Below, piece after piece: positions 43,805 through 52,749 of a stretch of DNA of 64,000 bases; the first letter of the stretch is position 1, and each line of letters starts with the position of its first letter. The stretch lies in assembly GCF_900109945.1 (NCBI RefSeq), contig NZ_FOBX01000006.1:393634-457633 (forward strand), read 5' to 3'. The notes under the pieces are model-generated. The model ran no database searches and was not told where the DNA came from. It saw only the letters and a program-made list of their open reading frames with translations. The stretch comes from Bradyrhizobium sp. OK095. GTDB taxonomy: Bacteria > Pseudomonadota > Alphaproteobacteria > Rhizobiales > Xanthobacteraceae. Made by a program: the position numbers and the translations under genes.

Positions 43805-44599
43805 ATGTCCGATCTGACGCCGGAGCAGCAGGTGCTGAAAGAAGCCTATGTCAGGGCCCGCGGCTATTGGCGGCCCTGGACGGAGGGCCTGCTGCGGCTC
43901 GATCCGGCGTTTCTCGAGACTTACGGCAAATATGCGGGCTATGCCGCGGAGAACGGACCGCTGTCGCCCAAGATGTGCGAGCTGATCTACGTCGCGCTCG
44001 ACGGATCGGCGACGCATCTGTTCCGCTCCGGCCTTGCGCTGCATCTGCGCCTTGCGCTTCAGGAAGGCGCCTCAGCGCGGGAGATCATCGACGTGTTTCG
44101 TCTGGCGACGGTTCAGGGGCTGGACGGGTGCAACGTCGGCATTGGCATCCTTGCGCAGGAGTTGGCGAGCGCGGGTGTTCAGGTCGATCAATCCGAACTC
44201 ACGAACGAGCAGCGCGCGCTGCGCGAGGCCTATGTGGCGCAGTTCGGCGACTGGCCGGAGTTTTGCGAGCAATGGCTGCGGTCCGATCCCGGCTATTTTG
44301 CTGTGCTGCTGGACCTCCTCGCCAACCGCGGCGCAGGAGACGGTCTCGACCGGCGCTCGCAATGCCTGATCTCGATCGCGTTGAACGCCTGCTTCACGGC
44401 GCTCGATGCGCATGGGCTGCGTGTGCAGATCAAGCGAGCGCTGCGGCTCGGCATCGACCAGCGGGAGATCCGTCAGGTTCTCCAGATGACCGCACATCTC
44501 GGCGTGCACGCCTGCGCCGTTGGCGTGCCGGTTCTGATGGAGGCCCTCGCGGAGTGCACCTCGAAGGCCGGTTCGGATGAGAATGGAGGACCGCAATGA
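43805..44599 (+). CDS. Carboxymuconolactone decarboxylase (CMD) family protein, two-domain
   Basis: This 264-aa protein has two tandem CMD-like helical halves (about residues 50-115, around CELIYVALDGSATHLFRSGL, and about 180-245, around LISIALNACFTALDAHGL). The CxxC redox motif of AhpD members is not evident. The ATG at 43805 is chosen; the frame opens slightly upstream, inside the SDR gene. CMD proteins act as decarboxylases or peroxidase-like enzymes. Here it may handle a beta-keto acid intermediate, which is speculative. Confidence 0.88.
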   Translation: MSDLTPEQQVLKEAYVRARGYWRPWTEGLLRLDPAFLETYGKYAGYAAENGPLSPKMCELIYVALDGSATHLFRSGLALHLRLALQEGASAREIIDVFRLATVQGLDGCNVGIGILAQELASAGVQVDQSELTNEQRALREAYVAQFGDWPEFCEQWLRSDPGYFAVLLDLLANRGAGDGLDRRSQCLISIALNACFTALDAHGLRVQIKRALRLGIDQREIRQVLQMTAHLGVHACAVGVPVLMEALAECTSKAGSDENGGPQ

Positions 44600-45063
44600 A
44601 GGGCTTGGCAATCCGCAATCAAAGGGCTTTCGCGTCTGGTGCCCTGTTCCTCGCCTTTGCGGTCTTCTTCTTCGTGACGGCGCTGCAATATCCCGCGGGC
44701 ACGGCCGCGAAGATGGGGCCGGGCTATTTCCCGCGCGCGCTCGCGATCGTGCTCGCCGCCATTGGTCTCGTCGTGATCCTTAGTGCGGTGAAGCCGGCCG
44801 CGGAGGCGCAGGCGCTGCGGCGGTGGGATCTCAAGGGGCTCGCCTGGATCACCGGATCGGTGGTTCTGTTTGGCGCTCTGTTGTTTCCGCTCGGTCTGGT
44901 CGGCGCCCTGTTCGTCCTGGTCATGGTGTCGAGCAGGGCCAGCCCCGAGTTCACCTGGACGGGCGCGCTGGCGAACGCGGCGGTGCTCATCGTGCTGTGC
45001 CTTGCGGTCTTCGTCTACGGTCTCGGGCTGCCACTGCCCGTCTGGCCATCTTTCCTCAACTGA
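44596..45063 (+). CDS. tctB: Tripartite tricarboxylate transporter small subunit TctB
   Basis: This 155-aa membrane protein has about four hydrophobic segments, with AFASGALFLAFAVFFFVTAL at the N-terminus and the TctB-typical AAKMGPGYFPRALAIVLA. It overlaps the upstream stop by 4 bases and precedes TctA by 12 bases. It is the small membrane subunit of a tripartite tricarboxylate carrier; the Bug binding protein at 35389 is its probable partner. Confidence 0.93.
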   Translation: MKGLAIRNQRAFASGALFLAFAVFFFVTALQYPAGTAAKMGPGYFPRALAIVLAAIGLVVILSAVKPAAEAQALRRWDLKGLAWITGSVVLFGALLFPLGLVGALFVLVMVSSRASPEFTWTGALANAAVLIVLCLAVFVYGLGLPLPVWPSFLN

Positions 45064-45075
45064 ACGAGCCGGTCG

Positions 45076-46575
45076 ATGGATCTCTTTCATAATCTGGCGA
45101 TCGGCTTTGCGACGGCCGCCCAGCCCGCCAATTTGCTCTACGCCTTCTTCGGTTGCCTGCTCGGCACCTTGATCGGCGTGCTTCCCGGCCTCGGCCCGCT
45201 CGCGACCATCGCGATGCTGTTGCCGATCACCTATGCGCTGCAACCGGACGCCGCGCTGATCATGCTCGCCGGAATCTATTACGGCGCGCAGTATGGCGGC
45301 TCGACCACGGCGATCGTCGTCAATCTTCCCGGCGAGTCCTCGTCCGTCGTCACCACGATCGACGGCTACCAGATGGCGAAGCAGGGCCGCGCCGGTGTGG
45401 CGCTCGCCACCGCTGCGATCGGCTCGTTCTTCGCCGGATGCGTGGCGACGCTCGCTTTGGCGGCCCTTGCAGGACCGCTGACCGCGACTGCGCTGCTGTT
45501 CGGTCCCAAGGAGTTCTTCGCGCTGATGATCCTGGGCCTGATCCTCGCCTCGGTGCTGTCGAGCGGTCCATTCATCGAGGGCATCGGCATGGTCGTGCTC
45601 GGTATGCTCTTGAGTCTCGTCGGCACCGATTTGAACAGCGGCAGCCAGCGTTTTGCCTTCGGCGTTCCCCAGCTGTTCGACGGCCTCGATTTCGTGCCGC
45701 TGGCGATGGGCATCTTCGGCTTTGCCGAGATCGTCAAAAATCTCGAGCAGGACGACAAGCTGTCACTGGTGACGCAGAAGATCACCAATCTGTTTCCGAC
45801 CCGAGAAGATTTCCGCCGCATGGTGCCGGCGATCCTGCGCGGCACGGCGCTCGGCACGCTGCTGGGAGTCCTGCCCGGCGGCGGCGCGGTGCTCTCGTCC
45901 TTTGCCTCCTATACGCTCGAGAAGAAGCTGTCCCGGTATCCCGAGCAGTTCGGCAAGGGCGCCATCGAGGGCGTTGCCGGCCCGGAGTCCGCGAACAATG
46001 CCGGCGCCCAGACCTCGTTCATTCCGCTGCTGACGTTGGGGGTGCCCTCCAACGTCGTGATGGCCCTGATGATCGGCGCCATGAACATCCACAACATCCA
46101 TCCGGGCCCGGAGGTGATGACGAAGAACCCGACCCTGTTCTGGGGGCTGATCGTTTCGATGTGGGTCGGCAATCTGATGCTGCTGATTTTGAATCTTCCG
46201 CTGGTCGGGCTGTGGGTGAAGCTGCTCACCATTCCCTACCGCTATCTGTTCCCGGCGATCATGGTGTTCTGCTCGATCGGCGTCTATTCCATCAACAGCG
46301 GGACGTTCGAAGTCTACGAAGCGGCCGTGTTCTGCGTGTTCGGCTACGTCCTGGTCAAGCTGCAACTGCCGGCGGCACCGCTGCTGTTGGGCCTGGTTCT
46401 GGGCCCCGCCATCGAAGAGAACTTCCGCCGCGCCATGGTGCTCTCGCGCGGCGATGCCATGGTGCTGTTCACTTCGCCGCTCTCGGCGAGCCTACTAGCT
46501 GCGGCTGCGATTGCGATCCTCCTGATCATGCTGCCGACGATCCGCGCGCGACGCGAGGAGGCGCTGCAGGAATGA
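45076..46575 (+). CDS. tctA: Tripartite tricarboxylate transporter permease TctA
   Basis: This 499-aa permease has about 12 membrane segments and the TctA signatures GVLPGLGPLATIAMLLPITY, YYGAQYGGSTTAIVVNLPGE and LPGGGAVLSSFASY. The GPESANNAGAQTSFIPLLTL block follows. It uses the proton or sodium gradient to import a carboxylate delivered by a Bug-type binding protein. It is located mid-operon between the dehydrogenase genes and a third acyl-CoA dehydrogenase, which argues that its cargo is the pathway substrate. Confidence 0.95.
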   Translation: MDLFHNLAIGFATAAQPANLLYAFFGCLLGTLIGVLPGLGPLATIAMLLPITYALQPDAALIMLAGIYYGAQYGGSTTAIVVNLPGESSSVVTTIDGYQMAKQGRAGVALATAAIGSFFAGCVATLALAALAGPLTATALLFGPKEFFALMILGLILASVLSSGPFIEGIGMVVLGMLLSLVGTDLNSGSQRFAFGVPQLFDGLDFVPLAMGIFGFAEIVKNLEQDDKLSLVTQKITNLFPTREDFRRMVPAILRGTALGTLLGVLPGGGAVLSSFASYTLEKKLSRYPEQFGKGAIEGVAGPESANNAGAQTSFIPLLTLGVPSNVVMALMIGAMNIHNIHPGPEVMTKNPTLFWGLIVSMWVGNLMLLILNLPLVGLWVKLLTIPYRYLFPAIMVFCSIGVYSINSGTFEVYEAAVFCVFGYVLVKLQLPAAPLLLGLVLGPAIEENFRRAMVLSRGDAMVLFTSPLSASLLAAAAIAILLIMLPTIRARREEALQE

Positions 46576-46606
46576 CCAGGATGAGACGCATCGGAAAGCA
46601 TCTCCC

Positions 46607-47761
46607 ATGATCCGTGACTCTGCCGCCTTCGAAGCGCTGCTAGAGCGTATCCGCCGGTTTGTCCGTGACGTTGCCATTCCGGCCGAGGCACGCGTCGAAA
46701 GCTGCGATGACGTGCCCGAAGACATCGTCTCCATCATGCGCGCCGAAGGGTTGTTCGGCTGGAGCATCCCCGAGGCCTATGGCGGCGCCGGACTCACCAC
46801 CGAGGAGCTCGTCCTGGCGGCGTTAGAACTGTCGCAATGCTCGGTCGCTTTTCGCGCCCGTGTCGGGACCAACACCGGCATCGGTTCGGAGGGAATCGTC
46901 GCCGACGGGACCGAGCAGCAGAAGCAGGCCTACCTGCCGCGCCTCGCCAGCGGGGAATGGACCGGCTGCCTCGCCGTGACCGAGCCCGACGCCGGCTCGG
47001 AGGCTTCGAACGTGCGGACCGTCGCCCGTCGCGACGGCGATTGGTATGTCCTCGACGGCGAAAAGTGCTTCATCACCAACGCGCCGGTTGCCGACGTCTT
47101 CACTGTCACCGCGCGAACCGATCCGCAGTCGAAAGGCGCTTCGGGCGTCTCGGCCTTCATCGTCGAGCGCGGCAGCGACGGCCTTGCGACCGGCGCGCCC
47201 TATCGCAAGATGGGGCAGGCGGGCTCGCCCGTGAGCGCGGTCTATTTCAACCAATGCCGGGTGCCGGCGGCCAATTTGATCGGCGGCCGCGAAGGCGCGG
47301 GCTTCAAGACCATCATGAAGGTGCTGAACAAGCAGCGCATTCATCTGGCCGCCCTCTCGACCGGGCCGGCGATCCGCATGCTCGACATGGCCGTCCGCCA
47401 TACCAGCCGCCGTATTCAGTTCGGCGAGCCGGTTGCGAACTACCAGCTGGTGCAGGCTATGATCGCCGACTGCCGGACGGAGATCTTCGCGGCGCAGTCG
47501 ATGATCCTCGAGACCGCGCGCAAGCGCGATCGCGGCGAAGACATCGCGCTGGAGGCGTCGATGTGCAAATATTTCGCGACGGAGATGTGCGGCCGCGTGG
47601 CCGATCGCTGCGTGCAGATGTTCGGCGGCGCCGGCTACATCGCCGATCACTCCTCGATCGAGCGCTGGTACAGGGACGTCCGGCTGTTCCGGCTCTACGA
47701 GGGCACCAGCCAGATTCACCAGCTCAACATCGCGCGTCTTCTGCTGCGGGATGTGGCGTGA
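46607..47761 (+). CDS. Acyl-CoA dehydrogenase
   Basis: This 384-aa enzyme has a complete set of family motifs: CLAVTEPDAGSEASNVRTVA, GEKCFITNAPVADVFTVTAR, RRIQFGEPVANYQLVQ, FGGAGYIADHSSIERWYRDV and RLYEGTSQIHQLNIAR. The last retains the catalytic Glu365 in YEGT, unlike the tandem pair upstream. It oxidises an acyl-CoA to the 2-enoyl-CoA and passes electrons to ETF. It lies 31 bases after TctA. Confidence 0.94.
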   Translation: MIRDSAAFEALLERIRRFVRDVAIPAEARVESCDDVPEDIVSIMRAEGLFGWSIPEAYGGAGLTTEELVLAALELSQCSVAFRARVGTNTGIGSEGIVADGTEQQKQAYLPRLASGEWTGCLAVTEPDAGSEASNVRTVARRDGDWYVLDGEKCFITNAPVADVFTVTARTDPQSKGASGVSAFIVERGSDGLATGAPYRKMGQAGSPVSAVYFNQCRVPAANLIGGREGAGFKTIMKVLNKQRIHLAALSTGPAIRMLDMAVRHTSRRIQFGEPVANYQLVQAMIADCRTEIFAAQSMILETARKRDRGEDIALEASMCKYFATEMCGRVADRCVQMFGGAGYIADHSSIERWYRDVRLFRLYEGTSQIHQLNIARLLLRDVA

Positions 47762-47795
47762 GCCGTCAACCAGGTTCAATGTGTGGGGACGTGAG

Positions 47796-48992
47796 ATGAG
47801 CGGGCCGCTCGAAGGATTGAAGGTCCTGGACATTGCGACCATCGTCGCTGCGCCGTTTGCCGCGACGCTGCTGGCCGACTACGGCGCTGACGTGCTCAAG
47901 ATCGAGATGCCTGGGCAGGGCGACGGGGTGAGGGCCTTCCCGCCGTTCAAGGACGGCAAGCCGCTGTGGTGGAAGAGCGTGAACCGCAACAAGAAGTTCG
48001 CAACGCTCGACCTCCGCAAGCCGGAAGGCGTGGAGCTGTTCAAGCGGATGCTGCCGCACTTCGACGTGCTGATCGAGAATTTCCGACCCGGAACGCTCGA
48101 CCGCTGGGGACTTTCGAAGGAAATGCTGTGGCAGCTCCAGCCGCGGCTCGTCATCCTGCGGGCGACCGCGTTCGGCCAGGACGGGCCATATCGGGACCGG
48201 CCCGGATTCGCGCGCATCTTCGAGGCCATGGGCGGGCTCACCTACATCACCGGTGAAGCCGACGGACAGCCCATGCATCCCGGCTATCCGATCGGCGACG
48301 CCATCGGCGGGCTGTTCGGCGCGGTCGGCGTGCTCGCCTCCTTGTGGAAGCGGGCAAAAAACCCCGACGCTCCGGGTGAGGAAATCGATCTTGCGCTGAC
48401 CGAGGCGGTCTTCCGGCTGCTCGATGTCTTGGCCATCGAGTTCGACCAGCTGGGAGAGGTGCGCGGTCGCATCGGAAACGGCAACGCCTATTCCGCGCCG
48501 GCGGCCGTGTATCGAACCAGTGACGATCGCTGGGTGACGCTGGCAGGTTCGACCAACGCGCTCTTTGCCGCGAATTGCCGGGCAATCGGCAGGCCGGACC
48601 TGATCGAGGATCCGCGCTTCTCCAACAATGCGCGGCGCGTCGACCATTCAGCGGAGTTGAACGCGATCTTCTCGCAATGGTGCGGCAGCCATACGCTCGA
48701 TGACGTGCTCGCCGCCTTTGCGGCCGAGGAGGGCACATTGGCGCCGATCTACGCCATCGATCAGATCGCCGCCGATCCGCAATCCAGGGCGCGCGAAATG
48801 ATCACCCGTGTTCCTGACCGCGATTTCGGCTCGGTTGCCATGGCCAATGTCGTGCCTCGCTTCACCGTCGATCGCACGCAGTTGCGTAACTCCGCCGGCG
48901 ACGTTGGCCAAGACAATCTCGATATCTATGCGCGCTGGCTTGGGCTTTCGGAGCAAGACATCGAGCGCCTCGCGCGGCAAGGGGTCATCTGA
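47796..48992 (+). CDS. CaiB/BaiF family III CoA-transferase
   Basis: This 398-aa protein has the family fold: GLKVLDIATIVAAPFAATLLADYGAD in outline, FDVLIENFRPGTLDRWG and ATAFGQDGPYRDRPGFARIFEAMGGL. At the position of the usual catalytic Asp (GYDxxxQA motif) it has Ala139. It transfers CoA between carboxylates, or the Asp change hints at an altered mechanism. It is the last enzyme before the MHS transporter in the cluster and could activate the imported acid with CoA from a pathway thioester. Confidence 0.92.
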   Translation: MSGPLEGLKVLDIATIVAAPFAATLLADYGADVLKIEMPGQGDGVRAFPPFKDGKPLWWKSVNRNKKFATLDLRKPEGVELFKRMLPHFDVLIENFRPGTLDRWGLSKEMLWQLQPRLVILRATAFGQDGPYRDRPGFARIFEAMGGLTYITGEADGQPMHPGYPIGDAIGGLFGAVGVLASLWKRAKNPDAPGEEIDLALTEAVFRLLDVLAIEFDQLGEVRGRIGNGNAYSAPAAVYRTSDDRWVTLAGSTNALFAANCRAIGRPDLIEDPRFSNNARRVDHSAELNAIFSQWCGSHTLDDVLAAFAAEEGTLAPIYAIDQIAADPQSRAREMITRVPDRDFGSVAMANVVPRFTVDRTQLRNSAGDVGQDNLDIYARWLGLSEQDIERLARQGVI

Positions 48993-49262
48993 CGACCGGG
49001 TGAAGCTCGCGCTTGGCAGGCGCGCAGGCGATCTCTGGACTCCGCGGCGCCTGGCCCTCAGGCCGTAGATAACATCATGTTAGGTTTATCGCATAACTGG
49101 GTAATTGTGTTAGCCCAACGATTGCCTATTGTCGCGACCAATCAAACACCTATCGGCAGCGACAAGCGCGCGGAAACTCCGCAGAGCGCCCGGAGATTGC
49201 TGCCCAATTTCTCCAAGAAGCCCGCCAACGGGACGCAAGCAAACCAGTGGAGGAATTTTGAG

Positions 49263-50651
49263 ATGACCGCGATCCGCGACATGAGTCAGTCCAGGAAGGC
49301 CGCTGCCAGCGGCTGGATCGGGTCGGCTCTCGAATATTATGACTTCTTCATCTACGCGACCGCCGCGTCGCTGATCTTCCCGCAAATCTTCTTCCCCTCG
49401 GACAATCCCACTATCGCAATCGTCGCATCGCTGGCGACCTATGGCGTCGGCTATGTGGCCCGGCCGATCGGCGCCTTCGTCCTCGGACATTGGGGTGACA
49501 CCCATGGCCGCAAGACCGTCCTCATCGTCTGCATGTTCCTGATGGGCATCTCGACCATGGCTGTCGGTATCCTGCCGACCTATCAGCAAGTCGGCATCCT
49601 CGCGCCGATCCTGCTCGTCATCCTTCGCCTCATCCAGGGATTTGCCGTGGCCGGTGAAATCTCCGGCGCAAGCTCGATGATTCTGGAGCACGCCCCGTTC
49701 GGCCGGCGTGGCTTCTATGCAAGTTTTGCGCTCCAGGGCGTGCAGGCCGGACAAATTCTTGCGGCAGCCGTGTTCCTGCCGCTGGCGGCCTACATGCCGA
49801 CCGAGGCCTTCAACAGCTGGGGCTGGCGGATTCCCTTCCTGCTCAGCTTCTTCGTCATCATCGCGGGCTACATCATTCGCCGCGAAGTCGACGAGACCCC
49901 TGCCTTTGCCCGCGAGGGCGAGCGGGGAGAAACGCCGCGGGCGCCGATCGTTCAGGCCATCAAGCTGAGCTGGCGCGACATGCTCAGGGTCATCTGCATG
50001 GCCTTGATGAACGTCATTCCTGTTGTTGCGACCATCTTCGGCGCGGCCTACGCGGTGCAGCCGGCCTATGGCATCGGCTTTGCCAAGGACGTCTATCTGT
50101 GGATCCCGGTGCTCGGAAACATGCTGGCCGTGTTCGTCATCCCCTTCGTCGGTAATCTCTCCGACAAGGTCGGCCGCAAGCCTCCGATCATCGCGGGCGC
50201 GCTGCTCTCCGGCTTGCTCGCCTTCGGCTATCTCTATGCCATCAGCATCAGGAACGTGCCGCTGGCGATCCTGCTGTCGCTCCTGATGTGGGGCGTCGTC
50301 TATCAGGGCTACAACGCGATCTTCCCGAGTTTCTACCCCGAGCTGTTTCCGACGCGCACCCGTGTGTCGGCGATGGCGATCTCGCAGAACATCGGCACGA
50401 CCATCACCGCGTTGCTCCCCGCGCTGTTCGCGATCGTGGCGCCTCCCGGCTCGGCCAACATTCCGCTGACGGTTGGGGCGATCGCCTTCGGCATCACTGT
50501 TATCGCGGCGCTGGCGGCCGTCACGGCTCGGGAAACCTATCGGGTCAGCATCGACGATCTCGGTAATCCCAAGGCCGTTCCGATGGCGCGGGCCGATTAT
50601 GAGCGGCAGCGCGCGGCGGCGGGAAGCGGTGCGGCCGCAATTCCGACCTGA
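49263..50651 (+). CDS. MFS transporter, MHS (metabolite:H+ symporter) family
   Basis: This 462-aa protein has 12 membrane segments. It opens with the MHS signature GWIGSALEYYDFFIYATAAS, then ARPIGAFVLGHWGDTHGRKT (motif A) and RLIQGFAVAGEISGASSMIL, with a second motif-A-like loop GNLSDKVGRKPPIIAG. Homologues (ShiA, KgtP, ProP-like) carry organic acids or betaines. The ATG at 49263 follows GGAGG by 9 bases; the preceding 270-base gap may hold its own promoter. It probably imports a carboxylate for the acyl-CoA pathway. Confidence 0.93.
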   Translation: MTAIRDMSQSRKAAASGWIGSALEYYDFFIYATAASLIFPQIFFPSDNPTIAIVASLATYGVGYVARPIGAFVLGHWGDTHGRKTVLIVCMFLMGISTMAVGILPTYQQVGILAPILLVILRLIQGFAVAGEISGASSMILEHAPFGRRGFYASFALQGVQAGQILAAAVFLPLAAYMPTEAFNSWGWRIPFLLSFFVIIAGYIIRREVDETPAFAREGERGETPRAPIVQAIKLSWRDMLRVICMALMNVIPVVATIFGAAYAVQPAYGIGFAKDVYLWIPVLGNMLAVFVIPFVGNLSDKVGRKPPIIAGALLSGLLAFGYLYAISIRNVPLAILLSLLMWGVVYQGYNAIFPSFYPELFPTRTRVSAMAISQNIGTTITALLPALFAIVAPPGSANIPLTVGAIAFGITVIAALAAVTARETYRVSIDDLGNPKAVPMARADYERQRAAAGSGAAAIPT

Positions 50652-50670
50652 CGTGGACGCAAGCAAGCCA

Positions 50671-50702
50671 TGCCGCTGCGATCGATGATGTTTGCAGCGG
50701 CA
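50671..50702. promoter_or_regulatory. Hairpin between MFS transporter and BKACE genes
   Basis: Perfect 9-bp stem TGCCGCTGC / GCAGCGGCA with a 14-base loop, 19 bases after the MFS stop and without a T-run. It could attenuate transcription or stabilise the upstream mRNA. Confidence 0.4.
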
Positions 50703-50773
50703 CGGCTCGATGCGTTACGTGATTGCCCACTCGAACTCCGCGCGCGCGAGCGCGATCATCATGAGGTCAAGGG

Positions 50774-51601
50774 ATGAACCCCGTCGTCGTTGCTGTCGCT
50801 ATCACCGGCTCCGTTCCTCGCAAGAAGGACAATCCGGCAGTGCCGATTCTGCCGTCCGAACAGATCGAGTCGACGCACCAGGCCTTCGAGGCCGGCGCCA
50901 CGCTCGCTCATATCCATGTTCGCAACGATGACGAGACCCCGTCCTCCGACCCAGCGCGTTTCGCCCTGGTGCAGGAGGGGATCAAAAAGCATTGTCCTGA
51001 TATGATCGTCCAGTTCTCGACCGGCGGTCGTGGCCGCGATCCCTCAGCGCGGGGATCGTCGCTTTACCTGAAGCCCGACATGGCCTCGCTGTCCACGGGA
51101 TCAGTGAACTTTCCGACGATTGTCTACGAGAACAGCGCCGCGCTGGTCGAGACCCTCGCCACCGGCATGAAGGCGGGTGGCATCCGGCCGGAAATCGAAA
51201 TCTTCGATTTGTCGCATCTGCACGGCGCCCGCCGCCTGATCGAGGCGGGACTGATCGACGCGCGTCCGCACGTGCAGTTCGTCATGGGCGTCAAGAACGC
51301 GATGCCTGCCGACGAGCATGTCCTCGGCATCCTCCTGGGGGAGCTCAGGCGGCTGATCCCGAAAGCGACCTGGACCGCGGCCGGAATCGGACGCCATCAG
51401 GCCGACGTGATGGGTTGGGCGCTCTCCCGTGGTGCCGACGCGGTCCGCACCGGGCTCGAGGACAATATCAGGATCGACAAGACGCGCTTGGCCGGCAGCA
51501 ACGCGGAGCTTGTGACCATCGCCTGTCAGGCTGTTGCGCGCCACGGCCGGCGCGTCGCGACCGCGGCCGAGGCGCGATCCCTACTGGGGATCGCAGGCTA
51601 G
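50774..51601 (+). CDS. BKACE (3-keto-5-aminohexanoate cleavage enzyme) family protein
   Basis: This 275-aa zinc-dependent TIM-barrel enzyme has the metal-binding HxH in LAHIHVRNDD, GIRPEIEIFDLSHLHGARRL and the C-terminal ADAVRTGLEDNIRIDKTRLAGSNAELV region. Family members condense a beta-keto acid with acetyl-CoA to give acetoacetate and a new acyl-CoA. In this cluster it could replace thiolase as the carbon-carbon cleaving step. A second BKACE (60336) and a BKACE fragment (62917) lie 9-12 kb downstream. Confidence 0.92.
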   Translation: MNPVVVAVAITGSVPRKKDNPAVPILPSEQIESTHQAFEAGATLAHIHVRNDDETPSSDPARFALVQEGIKKHCPDMIVQFSTGGRGRDPSARGSSLYLKPDMASLSTGSVNFPTIVYENSAALVETLATGMKAGGIRPEIEIFDLSHLHGARRLIEAGLIDARPHVQFVMGVKNAMPADEHVLGILLGELRRLIPKATWTAAGIGRHQADVMGWALSRGADAVRTGLEDNIRIDKTRLAGSNAELVTIACQAVARHGRRVATAAEARSLLGIAG

Positions 51602-51633
51602 GGACGGCGGGCTCCGCGGACGACAACCGGCGA

Positions 51634-52067
51634 TCAGAACGGAACCGAACCCCGGGCGCGATAGGTCCAGACACTGGCATTACCGCCGATGCCGCTGAAT
51701 TCGGCGCCGAGCGCGATCGTGCTCCCATTGCCGAATCTGGCGGTCATCCCGCCGAAAAGCCGTCGAGCACGACTGCGCCCGGAAGTCCGGACGCCGCCAA
51801 AGCTGCGGTGGCATTGTCAGAGCTGAAGTAATAATCGCCATACATGCCGACATAGGGCGCCAGCGCGATCGTCGATGACCATGCAATGGGATAGGAGATC
51901 TTGAGGCCGGTGCTGGCGCGTCCGGTCGAGAAGTCGCGTGCGGTCTGGAGCGCGCCGAGCGAGTCGGTATAGGCGTTCTCGCGCTCCCATAGCGCGTAAA
52001 CGCGTGCAGAGGGTTCGATCAGCAGGCCGAAGCCTCGATAGGTGCCGGTCAGGCCGCTCGACACCAT
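51634..52067 (-). pseudogene. Decayed autotransporter beta-barrel C-terminal fragment
   Basis: One frame reads autotransporter barrel strands (YRGFGLLIEPSARVYALWER, TARDFSTGRASTGLKISYPI, YVGMYGDYYFSSDNA) and stops at 51741-51743. The adjacent frame continues it to the end of the domain (MTARFGNGSTIALGAEFSG, then YRARGSVPF and stop). A frameshift near 51745-51760 and an in-frame stop upstream of 52070 show that it is a relic lacking the passenger domain. Confidence 0.7.
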
Positions 52068-52296
52068 CCACTTCGTTGCCCCCTTGGAAGCGGTTTATTT
52101 CGGCATTTCAGAAATTTTGCGCGCGAGATCATCGGTTCGCCCAGCCATTGGATGCGCTTCTTGAGAGGTGGGGAACCGGCGCGGGCTGTTTCCATCTGTC
52201 ATCGCACACAGGAGAGTGTCCAAATCGGTTAGGAACCATCGGTTTGAGCATCGAGTTGGCCGATTGGGTGGGCGAAAACGTCACACGAGGCCAACC

Positions 52297-52749
52297 GTGC
52301 AAGAAGCTGTGCGCGTGCAATCCACAGCGCAAATCGCAAACCATCCAATTCATCCAATGTTGGTGCCGATTCCGATCGCGTGCTTCATCGGAGCATTGCT
52401 GACCGACATCGCCTACACCGTCACTGCCGAGATCATGTGGGCCAATTTCTCTGCCTGGCTTCTGATCGTCGGCGTCATCTTCGGCGTGCTCGCGGCGATT
52501 GCGGGCCTGACCGATTTCCTCGGCAACCGGTTGGTACGGGAACAGGCGCCGGCGTGGCCCCATCTGGTCGGCAGCGCCGTGGCGCTGATCCTGGCGTTCT
52601 TCAACGCGCTGATCCACACGCGTGATGCCTGGACCTCGGTATGGCCGACCGGGCTCGTCCTTTCGGCGATCACCGTGCTGATCCTGCCTGTCACCGGTTG
52701 GCTCGGCTGGGCGCTGGTGTACCGCCACCGTGTGGGAGTTGCGCGATGA
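52297..52749 (+). CDS. DUF2231 membrane protein
   Basis: This 150-aa inner-membrane protein has four hydrophobic segments and the DUF2231 hallmark ANHPIHPMLVPIPIACFIGA. GTG at 52297 is chosen, with GAGG 6 bases upstream; the frame is open further upstream but lacks support. Its stop overlaps the start of the sorbosone-dehydrogenase-like gene (ATGA). DUF2231 proteins are often encoded with redox lipoproteins and haem or quinone enzymes; the role is unknown. Confidence 0.85.
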   Translation: MQEAVRVQSTAQIANHPIHPMLVPIPIACFIGALLTDIAYTVTAEIMWANFSAWLLIVGVIFGVLAAIAGLTDFLGNRLVREQAPAWPHLVGSAVALILAFFNALIHTRDAWTSVWPTGLVLSAITVLILPVTGWLGWALVYRHRVGVAR

